Below are positions 1 to 6,044 of a stretch of 6,044 nt of DNA, piece after piece. The translations under genes were made by a program, and so were the position numbers. The notes under the pieces were generated by a model. The model was not told the DNA's origin. It saw only the letters and a list, made by a program, of their open reading frames with translations, and ran no database searches. Source of the stretch: Opitutaceae bacterium (GTDB lineage: Bacteria > Verrucomicrobiota > Verrucomicrobiia > Opitutales > Opitutaceae); assembly GCA_016763045.1 (NCBI GenBank), contig JAESUN010000388.1, positions 1-6,044 on the forward strand, read 5' to 3'. The stretch's first letter is position 1, and each line of letters opens with the position of its first letter.

Positions 1-1075
1 ACATTCTGAAACCCAATCCAACAGTGTGAATTATGAAGGCGAGAATACAAAGGTAGAAGGCTGTCTTTCCCAGTGTTTTGGGCGCGGTGAGCCATGAGGC
101 ACAAGCGAGAAGAAAAACAACGACATAGAGGACGATGCTCCAGTAGAAGGGTTGAAAGCTGTTAAAAAATGTTTCCTGTTGGCTTTTTCGTGTTTTGCTC
201 GGGATGACTTCTTTGTACCAGTTGAGCAGCTTTGAAACTTCTTGGTTAAAGGACTCGGGGGCTTCGTTTTGGTAGGCCCCAATGATATTAGCGTAGTTTT
301 GAACCACTGGGTGAATCTTTTTGTGAGCAATGGTGCGGAGGAGAGCCTCTCCGATGTTCAGCCACTTTGTTTGCTTGGGATCGAAGTCACTCGGAGGAAG
401 GATGAAGAAATAGGCGGTTTGCTCGAGTGTTTGATAGCGATTACCAAAGGCGACCAGTTGATTAAAGGCGGTATGGTCGTAGCCTTCTGTCGTTTCTCTC
501 TTTTCAATCGCCTCTAGACCGGGATCGATTGAGAGGGCGAACATTTCGACTTCTCTTTGGAAGTTGGGTGAGTCTTCTGGTTGCAGACTGTTTTTCAAAC
601 GTTGGTAGAGGATGATTTTCTCCCGCAGTGTGATGATGTTCTTTTGGAAATAGGAACGATCTTTTCCCTCGATGGCTCCGGCGAGATTGGTCTGTCGATC
701 GATCTCTTCAAAGGAGGGTAATATTTGCGAATAAGAAAAGTTATGCTTCTTGGTGGCTTCCAGCTTGAGCAGGTCCACGACTTCTGGATCACGGATAGAG
801 AAGATTTTCCGTTCGTTGGCGGTCTGGGGGGACATGAGTAGCTCTGTCAACCAATGTATGGCTGTGAGCTTTCCTTCTTCGATCCGAAGTGTTTGTTTGT
901 CGTGGATGAGCCGAAGGGATGTGCGGGCGACAGTATCGATAGGTTTGATACGTCCATTGAGCAGGATGGGTGTTTTTCCGAATTCAACGAAGTCGAATTC
1001 GGCTTTTTCGGATTCTCCTGAAAGAGAGAGAATCGAAGCCAAAAGAGCTGTGACAAAAAGAAGGGCGTTTTTCAT
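1..1075 (-). CDS. ccsA: Cytochrome c biogenesis protein CcsA (ResC-type) with long N-terminal extension; 5' part only, cut by window edge
   Basis: This reading frame is open from ATG at 1075-1073 to base 1 and gives 358 complete residues without a stop, so the C-terminal part lies outside the window. It starts with a signal-like hydrophobic stretch (MKNALLFVTALLASILSLSG). A hydrophilic region of about 290 residues follows, beginning with NGRIKPIDTVAR near residues 41-52, a motif I recall from the extended CcsA proteins of the planctomycete/verrucomicrobial group. Two membrane segments close the visible part: one around PFYWSIVLYVVVFLLACASW and one around AFYLCILAFIIHTVGLGFRM. The conserved tryptophan-rich (WWD) haem-handling core would come just after the cut. 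In system II, CcsA works with ResB/Ccs1 to export haem and join it to apocytochrome c. The start codon directly abuts the resB stop codon (TAA then ATG), and a Shine-Dalgarno-like GGAGG lies about 12 bases upstream inside resB. The assignment rests on the motif, the topology and the ResB neighbour; the catalytic core is not visible. Confidence 0.85.
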   Translation of the reverse strand, partial: MKNALLFVTALLASILSLSGESEKAEFDFVEFGKTPILLNGRIKPIDTVARTSLRLIHDKQTLRIEEGKLTAIHWLTELLMSPQTANERKIFSIRDPEVVDLLKLEATKKHNFSYSQILPSFEEIDRQTNLAGAIEGKDRSYFQKNIITLREKIILYQRLKNSLQPEDSPNFQREVEMFALSIDPGLEAIEKRETTEGYDHTAFNQLVAFGNRYQTLEQTAYFFILPPSDFDPKQTKWLNIGEALLRTIAHKKIHPVVQNYANIIGAYQNEAPESFNQEVSKLLNWYKEVIPSKTRKSQQETFFNSFQPFYWSIVLYVVVFLLACASWLTAPKTLGKTAFYLCILAFIIHTVGLGFRM

Positions 1076-2218
1076 TTAAGATACTTTCCTCCGTCTGAAG
1101 AAACCGAAGAGATGGAAACAGAATTGATAGGTGAGACCCAGAGCGATAAGAGTTGATGCGATGTAGGGGAGATGTCGGCTGGGGTTTCGAACAACCTGGA
1201 GAATGGAGGTTGTATCATCATTGGCAAAGCTTGCCTGGAAGAAAGTGAGGCCTCTATAGCGTAAGGGGTGATTCATCTTAATGAGGACTTCGCGATCCTC
1301 ATTTCGATCTGTGTCCTGGAGCCTGATTCGGCTGGAGAAATTTTTAGGAAGATTAGTGCCAGGGTAGCGATCGTGTGTGAAATCATGGAGAGTGATTTTA
1401 AAGGGGTGATACGTCCGCTTTTTCCGAAGGCTTATTTCGAAGTGACGGTCTTCGTAATGGAAGTGCTGTGGTTCATTAAAAGCATTACAGACCATCCAGG
1501 TATCTAATGGCCCTTCTTTTGTCTTCACGGTGATAAAGGCTGTTACGAGATTGGATTCATCAATTTTTCCTGTCTTGGGCTGTTCAATGGCGATCAAGTT
1601 TTTTCCCAACCCACTGGTGGCGCTTCGTCCTGAGGTGGGTGTTTCCGGAGTGCGACGGGCGATCAGTGCATTTTCATAAAAGGCGTCTATCTCCAGAGAA
1701 AACGGAATGACCGGGTGTTGAATGCTTCCGCCATCTGCCAGCCGGGCTGCAGGGATACTTAAAACAGTATCCTTTTCGGGGTCGCTCGTATCGATGAGTA
1801 CGAGCTCTGTTTCGAGGATGGACACGGAGTAAGATTTGGTGGCTCCCTCATCGAGAATCATTTGAGAATCGCTCTGGAAGAGGCTGGTCAGGAGCTCTCC
1901 GAGAAGTAAAACAACAACGCCTAAATGGATGAGAGATATCCCCAGTTTCTTCCATCCGGGTTTGTAGCGGACAAAGTGAGCTGTCAGGAGATTGACTAGA
2001 AGCACGGAGCCAACCAGGTACCCTCCGGGAAGGAAAGGGATTTTCCATCCGAGATTGGGAACAGTCCAGAAAACAATAAAACTACGAAAGTATTTCTCCA
2101 GGGCTCCGTAGATGCCCAGGTGAACCTGGTCGAGAGTTCCTATGAAGATAAGTACCATACTGATGGTTAGGCAGATGATCGTCAGTTGAAGGGATGAGAA
2201 GAGTCGAAGAAGCTTCAT
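1076..2218 (-). CDS. resB: Cytochrome c biogenesis protein ResB/Ccs1
   Basis: A 380-residue inner-membrane protein of the ResB family. ResB partners CcsA in system II cytochrome c maturation, passing haem and the reduced apocytochrome to the ligation site outside the membrane. Three hydrophobic segments lie near the N-terminus (about residues 8-27, 64-83 and 92-112). A large soluble domain of about 235 residues follows, and a last membrane segment spans about 351-373, giving the usual ResB topology. Family hallmarks are GTLDQVHLGIY at 27-37 after the first segment and MNHPLRYRGLTFFQASF at 315-331, which matches the conserved 'N-x-PLRY+G-x-x-F/Y-Q' block before the last membrane helix. His98 in segment 3 and His369 in segment 4 are candidates for the family's haem-ligating histidines. 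No CXXCH motif is present. It lies 39 bases downstream of the lipoprotein gene and directly joins ccsA, so all three are probably one operon. The leader before the ATG has no clear Shine-Dalgarno sequence. Confidence 0.9.
   Translation of the reverse strand: MKLLRLFSSLQLTIICLTISMVLIFIGTLDQVHLGIYGALEKYFRSFIVFWTVPNLGWKIPFLPGGYLVGSVLLVNLLTAHFVRYKPGWKKLGISLIHLGVVVLLLGELLTSLFQSDSQMILDEGATKSYSVSILETELVLIDTSDPEKDTVLSIPAARLADGGSIQHPVIPFSLEIDAFYENALIARRTPETPTSGRSATSGLGKNLIAIEQPKTGKIDESNLVTAFITVKTKEGPLDTWMVCNAFNEPQHFHYEDRHFEISLRKKRTYHPFKITLHDFTHDRYPGTNLPKNFSSRIRLQDTDRNEDREVLIKMNHPLRYRGLTFFQASFANDDTTSILQVVRNPSRHLPYIASTLIALGLTYQFCFHLFGFFRRRKVS
1085..1092 (-). promoter_or_regulatory. Shine-Dalgarno-like site for ccsA inside the end of resB
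   Basis: On the minus strand this reads GGAGGAAA and ends about 10-12 bases before the ccsA ATG. It lies within the last codons of resB. With the zero-base TAA/ATG junction it supports the chosen ccsA start and suggests translational coupling. The other starts in this window have much weaker purine-rich leaders. Confidence 0.5.
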
Positions 2219-2257
2219 TGTAGGAAGAAGAAAAGGGCAGTTCAGTTTGAGAGAAAC

Positions 2258-2842
2258 TTATGGAGAAGTCGGAGTCTGGACTGTTTTCAGGAACGACATG
2301 AAGGTTTCCTCTTGAGCCAAGACAGCAGAATCTTCACCGGACATTTTGAAGAACCAGGACTGATGATTGTAGGGAAGGATGGCTGCGATGATTCGGGATT
2401 TAAATTTTTCGTCTAACACAGTGGTTTCGCTTACCATCTCGACCAGAGTAGCGGGGAGTCCGGCGATGGTGAGGGGAGTCGTTTGCTCGGGTAGTTGCTC
2501 TGGAGTCAGTGGAGCTAAGCCCAGCTGACCGCGCCATCGGTTGATGTTTGGTAGTAGGCCTCCAGCTCTATTGGGGAAAGCGATGACGGAGATATCCACT
2601 TTTTGACCATTGCTGTCCGTAACGTTGAAACTCCCTTTTCTGAAACTCGAGAGAGCGGCGGTTGTCCATGTTTTCGGGTTTTCCCATACAAGATCATTTG
2701 TCTGGATAGAGGCGGGTGCTTCTACTGTATGAGGTGTAGGACGGATGTCTTTGGGAGCTTCATAGACGGTGAGGTTCTTGTCTTTACAACCAGAAAGAAG
2801 AATGAGGAGGGACGCGAGGAAGAGCTGTGTTCTGAAGGACAT
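2258..2842 (-). CDS. Putative lipoprotein of unknown function, linked to resB-ccsA
   Basis: A 194-residue protein with a type II signal peptide: a short charged start (MSFRT), a hydrophobic stretch and the lipobox LSGC, with Cys19 as the predicted lipidated residue. Lys follows the Cys rather than Asp, which by the Lol rule suggests outer-membrane sorting. A Pro/Thr-rich linker (about 28-48) leads to a compact domain from about 50 to 189. Its notable blocks are LVWENPKTW at 51-59, ISVIAFPNRAGGLLPNINRW at 84-103 running into RGQLGLAPL, TIAGLPATLVEM at 125-136, and ILPYNHQSWFFKMSGE at 155-170. I recall similar 'GG-N-NRWRGQ-G' lipoproteins in planctomycete-group genomes near cytochrome c maturation genes, but I know of no assigned function. 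It is the first gene of the run leading into resB. Gene and lipoprotein calls are strong; any role in cytochrome c assembly is inferred from position only. Confidence 0.8.
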   Translation of the reverse strand: MSFRTQLFLASLLILLSGCKDKNLTVYEAPKDIRPTPHTVEAPASIQTNDLVWENPKTWTTAALSSFRKGSFNVTDSNGQKVDISVIAFPNRAGGLLPNINRWRGQLGLAPLTPEQLPEQTTPLTIAGLPATLVEMVSETTVLDEKFKSRIIAAILPYNHQSWFFKMSGEDSAVLAQEETFMSFLKTVQTPTSP

Positions 2843-2950
2843 ACAAACGGATTTAAGAGGGCAGAGTTCCGGGGATTTGCTAAAAAAGCAAGAGGACTCG
2901 GGCTTAAGGCGACAGTGTGAGTATCGCTTTCTAGGTTTCAGTAGGGGCTC

Positions 2951-3775
2951 TTATGACGATCCCCACCGGAGTTGTCGGAGTTGCCGGGGAGAATAACCGG
3001 TATTTTTTTTGACCATGCGGGAAAAATGGAAGGCATTTTGGAAGCCCGAACGTTCGGCGATTTCGTTTATCCGGAGCCCCGTTCGGGTGAGGAGTTTGAT
3101 GCCATGTCGAATGCGGACATCCCAGAGATAGCGAAAAGGAGTTATCCTGAGGTGCTTTTTAAAATTTCGAATGAGATGGTTGGGAGACACGCCGACTTCG
3201 TGCGCAATCGATTCGATCGATAGAGGTTCATGGAACTGAGTCTCGATGAGGTGTTTGGTTTTTAGGATGTCACTGGGTAAGGGGTTTTGCGGGATGGGTG
3301 TCAGGGACTCGACGATAAGGCAGTAGTTGAGGATGCTGAGCCCCAGCTGCTCCAGAAAGGCATCTGATCTCGGGGATTGTGGGGAGTTGTTGCGAAGGCC
3401 GAAATCGACCAGGGTCTTCAGTTCGTCTGTTACTGGAATAACCCTCGGTAGGGCGGTTATTTGGGTGGCGATTTCATCTGAAACGAGATTCGAGTTGAGG
3501 GCGCACCAAGTGTGATGGGTTGGCTCGACAGCTGAAAACTGGATCATCTCATTGTGGCCGGGAATGAGTAGCGTATAATGACCTTCGGAGACGGTGTACT
3601 CAAAGTCCTCGATTCGGAAAAAGGCAGATCCCTTATGGATGATAACGAGCTGATAGTCTTTCTGAATCCGCGGGCCACAACTCCCTCCGGGCTTGTAAGT
3701 GACGTCTCCAAAGCAAATGAAGGGAGAATTTTGCGTTTTATCAATTATAGATATGTTTTTGATAATGCTAACCAT
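2951..3775 (-). CDS. AraC-family transcriptional regulator with N-terminal cupin-like sensor
   Basis: A 274-residue one-component regulator. The N-terminal half (about 20-95) is cupin-like, as in AraC ligand-binding domains: it includes KDYQLVIIHKGSAFFRIED at 39-57, followed by an alternating beta pattern up to HHTWCAL at 87-93. A helical linker (about 115-160) precedes the AraC/XylS DNA-binding domain. Its first helix-turn-helix is at about 185-209 (LSIESIAHEVGVSPNHLIRN and on), a connecting helix follows at 212-229, and the second helix-turn-helix is at about 235-267, including INEIAERSGFQNAFHFSRM and ending GYSPRQLR. This last block fits the AraC signature 'I-x-x-IA-x-x-x-GF-x-x-x-x-x-F-x-R-x-F/K-x-x-x-G-x-x-P-x-x-x-R'. 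The gene diverges from the PhyH-family gene across 38 bases, so it probably controls that gene and perhaps itself. The inducer is not evident. No strong ribosome binding site precedes the ATG, but no better in-frame start was seen. Confidence 0.93.
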   Translation of the reverse strand: MVSIIKNISIIDKTQNSPFICFGDVTYKPGGSCGPRIQKDYQLVIIHKGSAFFRIEDFEYTVSEGHYTLLIPGHNEMIQFSAVEPTHHTWCALNSNLVSDEIATQITALPRVIPVTDELKTLVDFGLRNNSPQSPRSDAFLEQLGLSILNYCLIVESLTPIPQNPLPSDILKTKHLIETQFHEPLSIESIAHEVGVSPNHLIRNFKKHLRITPFRYLWDVRIRHGIKLLTRTGLRINEIAERSGFQNAFHFSRMVKKNTGYSPRQLRQLRWGSS

Positions 3776-3813
3776 AGACAGAACGGTTTAAATGTAGTAT
3801 TAGATAGGTATAG
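3776..3813. promoter_or_regulatory. Divergent regulatory region between araC-type and phyH-type genes
   Basis: Only 38 AT-rich bases separate two divergent start codons, so both promoters must overlap each other or extend into the coding starts. An imperfect inverted repeat with AACC and GGTT arms (3770-3788, 19 bases end to end) straddles the regulator's start codon. It could be an operator, though AraC proteins more often bind direct repeats. A TTGATA-like hexamer at 3759-3764 could act as a -35 element for the plus-strand gene, but I find no convincing -10 at proper spacing. A weak Shine-Dalgarno-like AGATAGG ends five bases before the ATG at 3814. Confidence 0.45.
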
Positions 3814-4836
3814 ATGAATACTGCAACTGCGAATACCCCTGAGTCGGTCTTTGATCGTTATACAACCGCTTTCTCGAGCTGGCCAAAAGATGGCAGCAGG
3901 CCAGCGGGTTATTTTACCTCTTCCACCTTGGGTCAGGCTGGAGACTTTTATCAAGAAAACGGATTCTTCGTGTTTGAGGATGCGTTTAATGCTGAAGAAG
4001 TGGCTGAGCTGAATGAGGAGACTGTCCGTATTTGCCGTGGAGAATTGGGTGATCTCGGTAATTGGATACCTTCGGATGCTTCAGAGAGCGATGATGACGT
4101 TATCAGTAAATTTCTCTGTATCCATTTTCCTCATAAAATTTCAGAGGTGATGAAGTCGACCCTTACGCAAAAAGCGATGGTCGATGCCTTGGTCTGCGCG
4201 ATCGGGCCAAATGTGAAATGCATGCAATCGATGCTCTTTATCAAAGCTTCGGGGAAGCCAGGACAAGCATGGCATCAGGATGAACTTTATATCCCAACCA
4301 GAGATCGATCACTGATGGGTGGATGGATCGCGATGGATGATGCAACGGTGGAGAACGGATGTCTCTGGATTATCCCCGGGTCTCAGAAGCCGGGGATCCT
4401 CTGGCCACAACACCAGCATGATGATCGTCGCTTCGACTGTGCTGGAGAGTCGTGCGAATATCCGTACACCGATGAAGATTCTGTTCCGGTCGAAGTGAAA
4501 GCCGGTAGTATCGTTTTCTTTAATGGGTATCTGCTACACCGCTCATTGCCTAATCGGGCGACATCGGGTTTCCGTCGTTCGTTGGTGAATCATTACATGA
4601 GTGCGGAGTCGATTCTTCCCTGGCAGATTGGGAGAAAAGAGACGACTGCTACAGGTGAGGAAAAACCGAGCGTCCCTTCAGGGCAGGCTGATTATCGAGA
4701 TATCGTGATGGTGGCTGGCCAAGATCCGTATGCATACAAGGGGATTGAAAATCTGGCGACTCCGCATGTAAGGCCTTCGGGTGAAGGCGGCTGTGGCAAT
4801 GCGGAAAATAACCTGAAGAAGGCGACTTCTCAGTAG
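3814..4836 (+). CDS. Phytanoyl-CoA dioxygenase (PhyH) family Fe(II)/2-oxoglutarate oxygenase
   Basis: A 340-residue soluble protein of the PhyH family, whose members use Fe(II), 2-oxoglutarate and oxygen to hydroxylate varied small molecules. The N-terminal block FYQENGFFVFEDAFNAEEVA (45-64) is the usual family opening. The iron-binding triad is visible: His154 and Asp156 in GQAWHQDELY, and His242 in FFNGYLLHRSLPN. Arg254 or Arg255 in SGFRRSLVNHY is the likely 2-oxoglutarate carboxylate anchor, 12-13 residues after the distal His. Between them, GGWIAMDDATVENGCLWIIP (169-188) and the PGS that follows form the core double-stranded beta helix typical of the family. A C-terminal tail from about 285 to 340 carries DYRDIVMVAGQDPYAYKG and GEGGCGN and extends beyond the core fold. 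The substrate cannot be read from the sequence; true phytanoyl-CoA activity is unlikely to be implied. The divergent AraC gene suggests inducible control. The phosphatidylserine decarboxylase gene follows after 45 bases. Confidence 0.92.
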   Translation: MNTATANTPESVFDRYTTAFSSWPKDGSRPAGYFTSSTLGQAGDFYQENGFFVFEDAFNAEEVAELNEETVRICRGELGDLGNWIPSDASESDDDVISKFLCIHFPHKISEVMKSTLTQKAMVDALVCAIGPNVKCMQSMLFIKASGKPGQAWHQDELYIPTRDRSLMGGWIAMDDATVENGCLWIIPGSQKPGILWPQHQHDDRRFDCAGESCEYPYTDEDSVPVEVKAGSIVFFNGYLLHRSLPNRATSGFRRSLVNHYMSAESILPWQIGRKETTATGEEKPSVPSGQADYRDIVMVAGQDPYAYKGIENLATPHVRPSGEGGCGNAENNLKKATSQ

Positions 4837-4881
4837 AGTCGTTATCTGAAAGCAGCTCATTGTTAAGGATTGCGGTTCGGG

Positions 4882-5817
4882 ATGAATAATCCCAGAACGC
4901 TTGGACTTGTGACTCAGAACCCCACCCCCATTACTTATTTCAATCGTTATACCGGCGAAGAGGAAACAGAGCCTGTCTACGGCGAAAAGTGGCTACGTTG
5001 GGTTTATGAGACCGGCATAGGGCAGGGCTTTCTTCATTCGGTGGTTAAGCGTTCTCTCTTTTCCCGCTTTTATGGTTGGCGGATGGATCGTGCGGCGAGT
5101 CGCTCAAAGGTGGCTCCTTTTATAGAGAGTTATGGATTGGATGTGGCCGATTTCGCGGATGCACCGGATTCGTATAAGACCTTTAATGAGTTTTTTATCC
5201 GGAAATTAAAAGAGTCGGCCCGGCCCATTTCAACTGAGCATGATGTGGCGGTCTTTCCTGCGGATGGCCGGCATTTAGGCTTTCAGGATATTTCAAAAAC
5301 CCAGGGCGTGTATGCCAAAGGGCAGCGATTTGATCTGGATACTTTTTTGGGAGATGCGGCTCTGGCCAAACGTTATAGCGATGGGGCGATGGTTATTTCC
5401 CGCTTATGCCCGGTTGATTATCACCGCTATCATTTTACCTGTGAAGGGGTTCCTTCAGAACCAAGGTTGATCAATGGGCCTTTGTTTTCCGTTAACCCGA
5501 TCGCTCTGCGTCGTGACCTGAGATACCTCTTTGAAAATAAACGCATGCTTTGCTCTTTGCAGAGTGAATTGTTTGGCCAAGTGCTTTGCCTGGAGATTGG
5601 GGCGACCTGTGTTGGCAGTATTGTGCAAACCTACGAGCCTGAGAGGAAAGTTGAGAAAGGGGCAGAGAAGGGGATGTTTCGCTTTGGAGGGTCCTGCACG
5701 ATTCTTCTCTTTGAACAGGGAAGAATAGAACTTGCGGCTGATCTCTGTGAACAAACAGAGAAGAGTACGGAAGTCTTTGCCCGGATGGGGGATACTCTTG
5801 GGAAAGCGTTATCGTAG
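4882..5817 (+). CDS. psd: Phosphatidylserine decarboxylase proenzyme
   Basis: A pyruvoyl-dependent enzyme that converts phosphatidylserine to phosphatidylethanolamine at the inner membrane, the last step of PE synthesis. From the ATG at 4882 it has 311 residues. The N-terminal part (ITYFNRYTGE near 17-26, then VYGEKWLRWVYETGIGQGF) resembles the longer, clostridial-type enzymes. FNEFFIRKLKESARPIS (101-117) is a family block. Asp128 in FPADGR, His184 in PVDYHRYHF and Ser271 in FRFGGSC match the Asp-His-Ser triad needed for self-cleavage. Cleavage between Gly270 and Ser271 would give a large beta chain and a 41-residue alpha chain with an N-terminal pyruvoyl group. The motif is GGS rather than the E. 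coli LGST, as in the FGGS subgroup. A TTG at 4870 in the same frame would add four residues. ATG is preferred because the purine-rich AAGGA at 4865-4869 abuts that TTG but lies 12 bases before the ATG. The gene may be co-transcribed with the upstream oxygenase gene. Confidence 0.93.
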   Translation: MNNPRTLGLVTQNPTPITYFNRYTGEEETEPVYGEKWLRWVYETGIGQGFLHSVVKRSLFSRFYGWRMDRAASRSKVAPFIESYGLDVADFADAPDSYKTFNEFFIRKLKESARPISTEHDVAVFPADGRHLGFQDISKTQGVYAKGQRFDLDTFLGDAALAKRYSDGAMVISRLCPVDYHRYHFTCEGVPSEPRLINGPLFSVNPIALRRDLRYLFENKRMLCSLQSELFGQVLCLEIGATCVGSIVQTYEPERKVEKGAEKGMFRFGGSCTILLFEQGRIELAADLCEQTEKSTEVFARMGDTLGKALS

Positions 5818-5889
5818 GGTGATCTAAAAATTAACAATATTTTGCCTTGTCATCCGTGATGGTAAGCTGAATCTTCCTCGCTCACACCT

Positions 5890-5974
<85 letters not shown>

Positions 5975-6044
5975 TCTTATTGTATATCAATAGCTTACAA
6001 AATAGATATTTGGGAATTTCCAGTGGATTTAAGGCCAACGAAAT
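5975..6044. other. AT-rich non-coding flank after tRNA-Leu
   Basis: The last 70 bases contain no convincing coding sequence, no strong hairpin with a T-run, and no second tRNA. Composition becomes more AT-rich immediately after the encoded CCA. Because tRNA 3' ends are common integration sites, this could be the edge of an integrated element, but no integrase or repeated att sequence is visible within the window. Confidence 0.3.

Noticed and set aside
31..330. 99-codon minus-strand reading frame at the left edge
   Set aside because: It lies in another frame inside the ccsA reading frame, which has a recognisable motif, signal and membrane segments; its Ser/Lys/Pro-rich product looks like a shadow.
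750..1079. 109-codon plus-strand reading frame
   Set aside because: It runs antisense to the start of ccsA, and its Ser/Arg-rich translation shows no domain.
2877..2891. Small TTGCT/AGCAA hairpin in the gap between the AraC and lipoprotein genes
   Set aside because: Only five AT-rich base pairs and no T-run after the stem on either strand, so it is not a credible terminator.
5826..5843. AAAAT/ATTTT arms after the decarboxylase stop as a terminator
   Set aside because: The stem is short and entirely A-T, without a GC core; it would not be stable.
5842..5868. TTGCCT and TAAGCT as a promoter for tRNA-Leu
   Set aside because: Both hexamers match the consensus poorly and the 15-base spacing is short; a better-looking TTGTCA at 5847-5852 has no -10 partner.

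Overview
The window is ordinary chromosomal bacterial DNA with mid-range GC by eye. It holds six protein-coding genes, one of them cut by the left edge, and one tRNA gene. Three features point to a member of the Planctomycetota-Verrucomicrobiota-Lentisphaerota group, most likely Verrucomicrobiota: a ResB/CcsA-type cytochrome c maturation system whose CcsA carries a long N-terminal extension, a small lipoprotein of a type I associate with such loci, and an AraC regulator paired with a PhyH-family oxygenase. This placement rests on recalled family resemblance, not on a search.

Left half, minus strand, read right to left: an AraC-family regulator (2951-3775), a 108-base gap, a lipoprotein of unknown function (2258-2842), resB/ccs1 (1076-2218), and the 5' part of ccsA (from 1075, running off base 1). 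The resB stop codon abuts the ccsA start codon with no spacer, so these two are almost certainly one transcript and translationally coupled. The lipoprotein lies 39 bases upstream of resB and probably belongs to the same operon. ResB and CcsA together form the system II haem delivery and ligation machine, which attaches haem to apocytochromes c on the outer face of the inner membrane. No cytochrome c (CXXCH) gene is seen in the window.

Right half, plus strand: a PhyH-family Fe(II)/2-oxoglutarate oxygenase (3814-4836) is transcribed divergently from the AraC gene across only 38 bases, the arrangement expected of a regulator and its target. A phosphatidylserine decarboxylase (about 4882-5817) follows 45 bases later in the same direction. 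It makes phosphatidylethanolamine and may be read through from the oxygenase gene. A complete tRNA-Leu(UAG) gene with encoded CCA sits at 5890-5974. The last 70 bases are AT-rich with no recognisable gene.

The window does not show a clear new system. The best candidates for a second look are the uncharacterised lipoprotein tied to resB-ccsA, the compact AraC/PhyH module with its distinctive oxygenase C-terminal tail, and the unpaired T-stem position in the tRNA.
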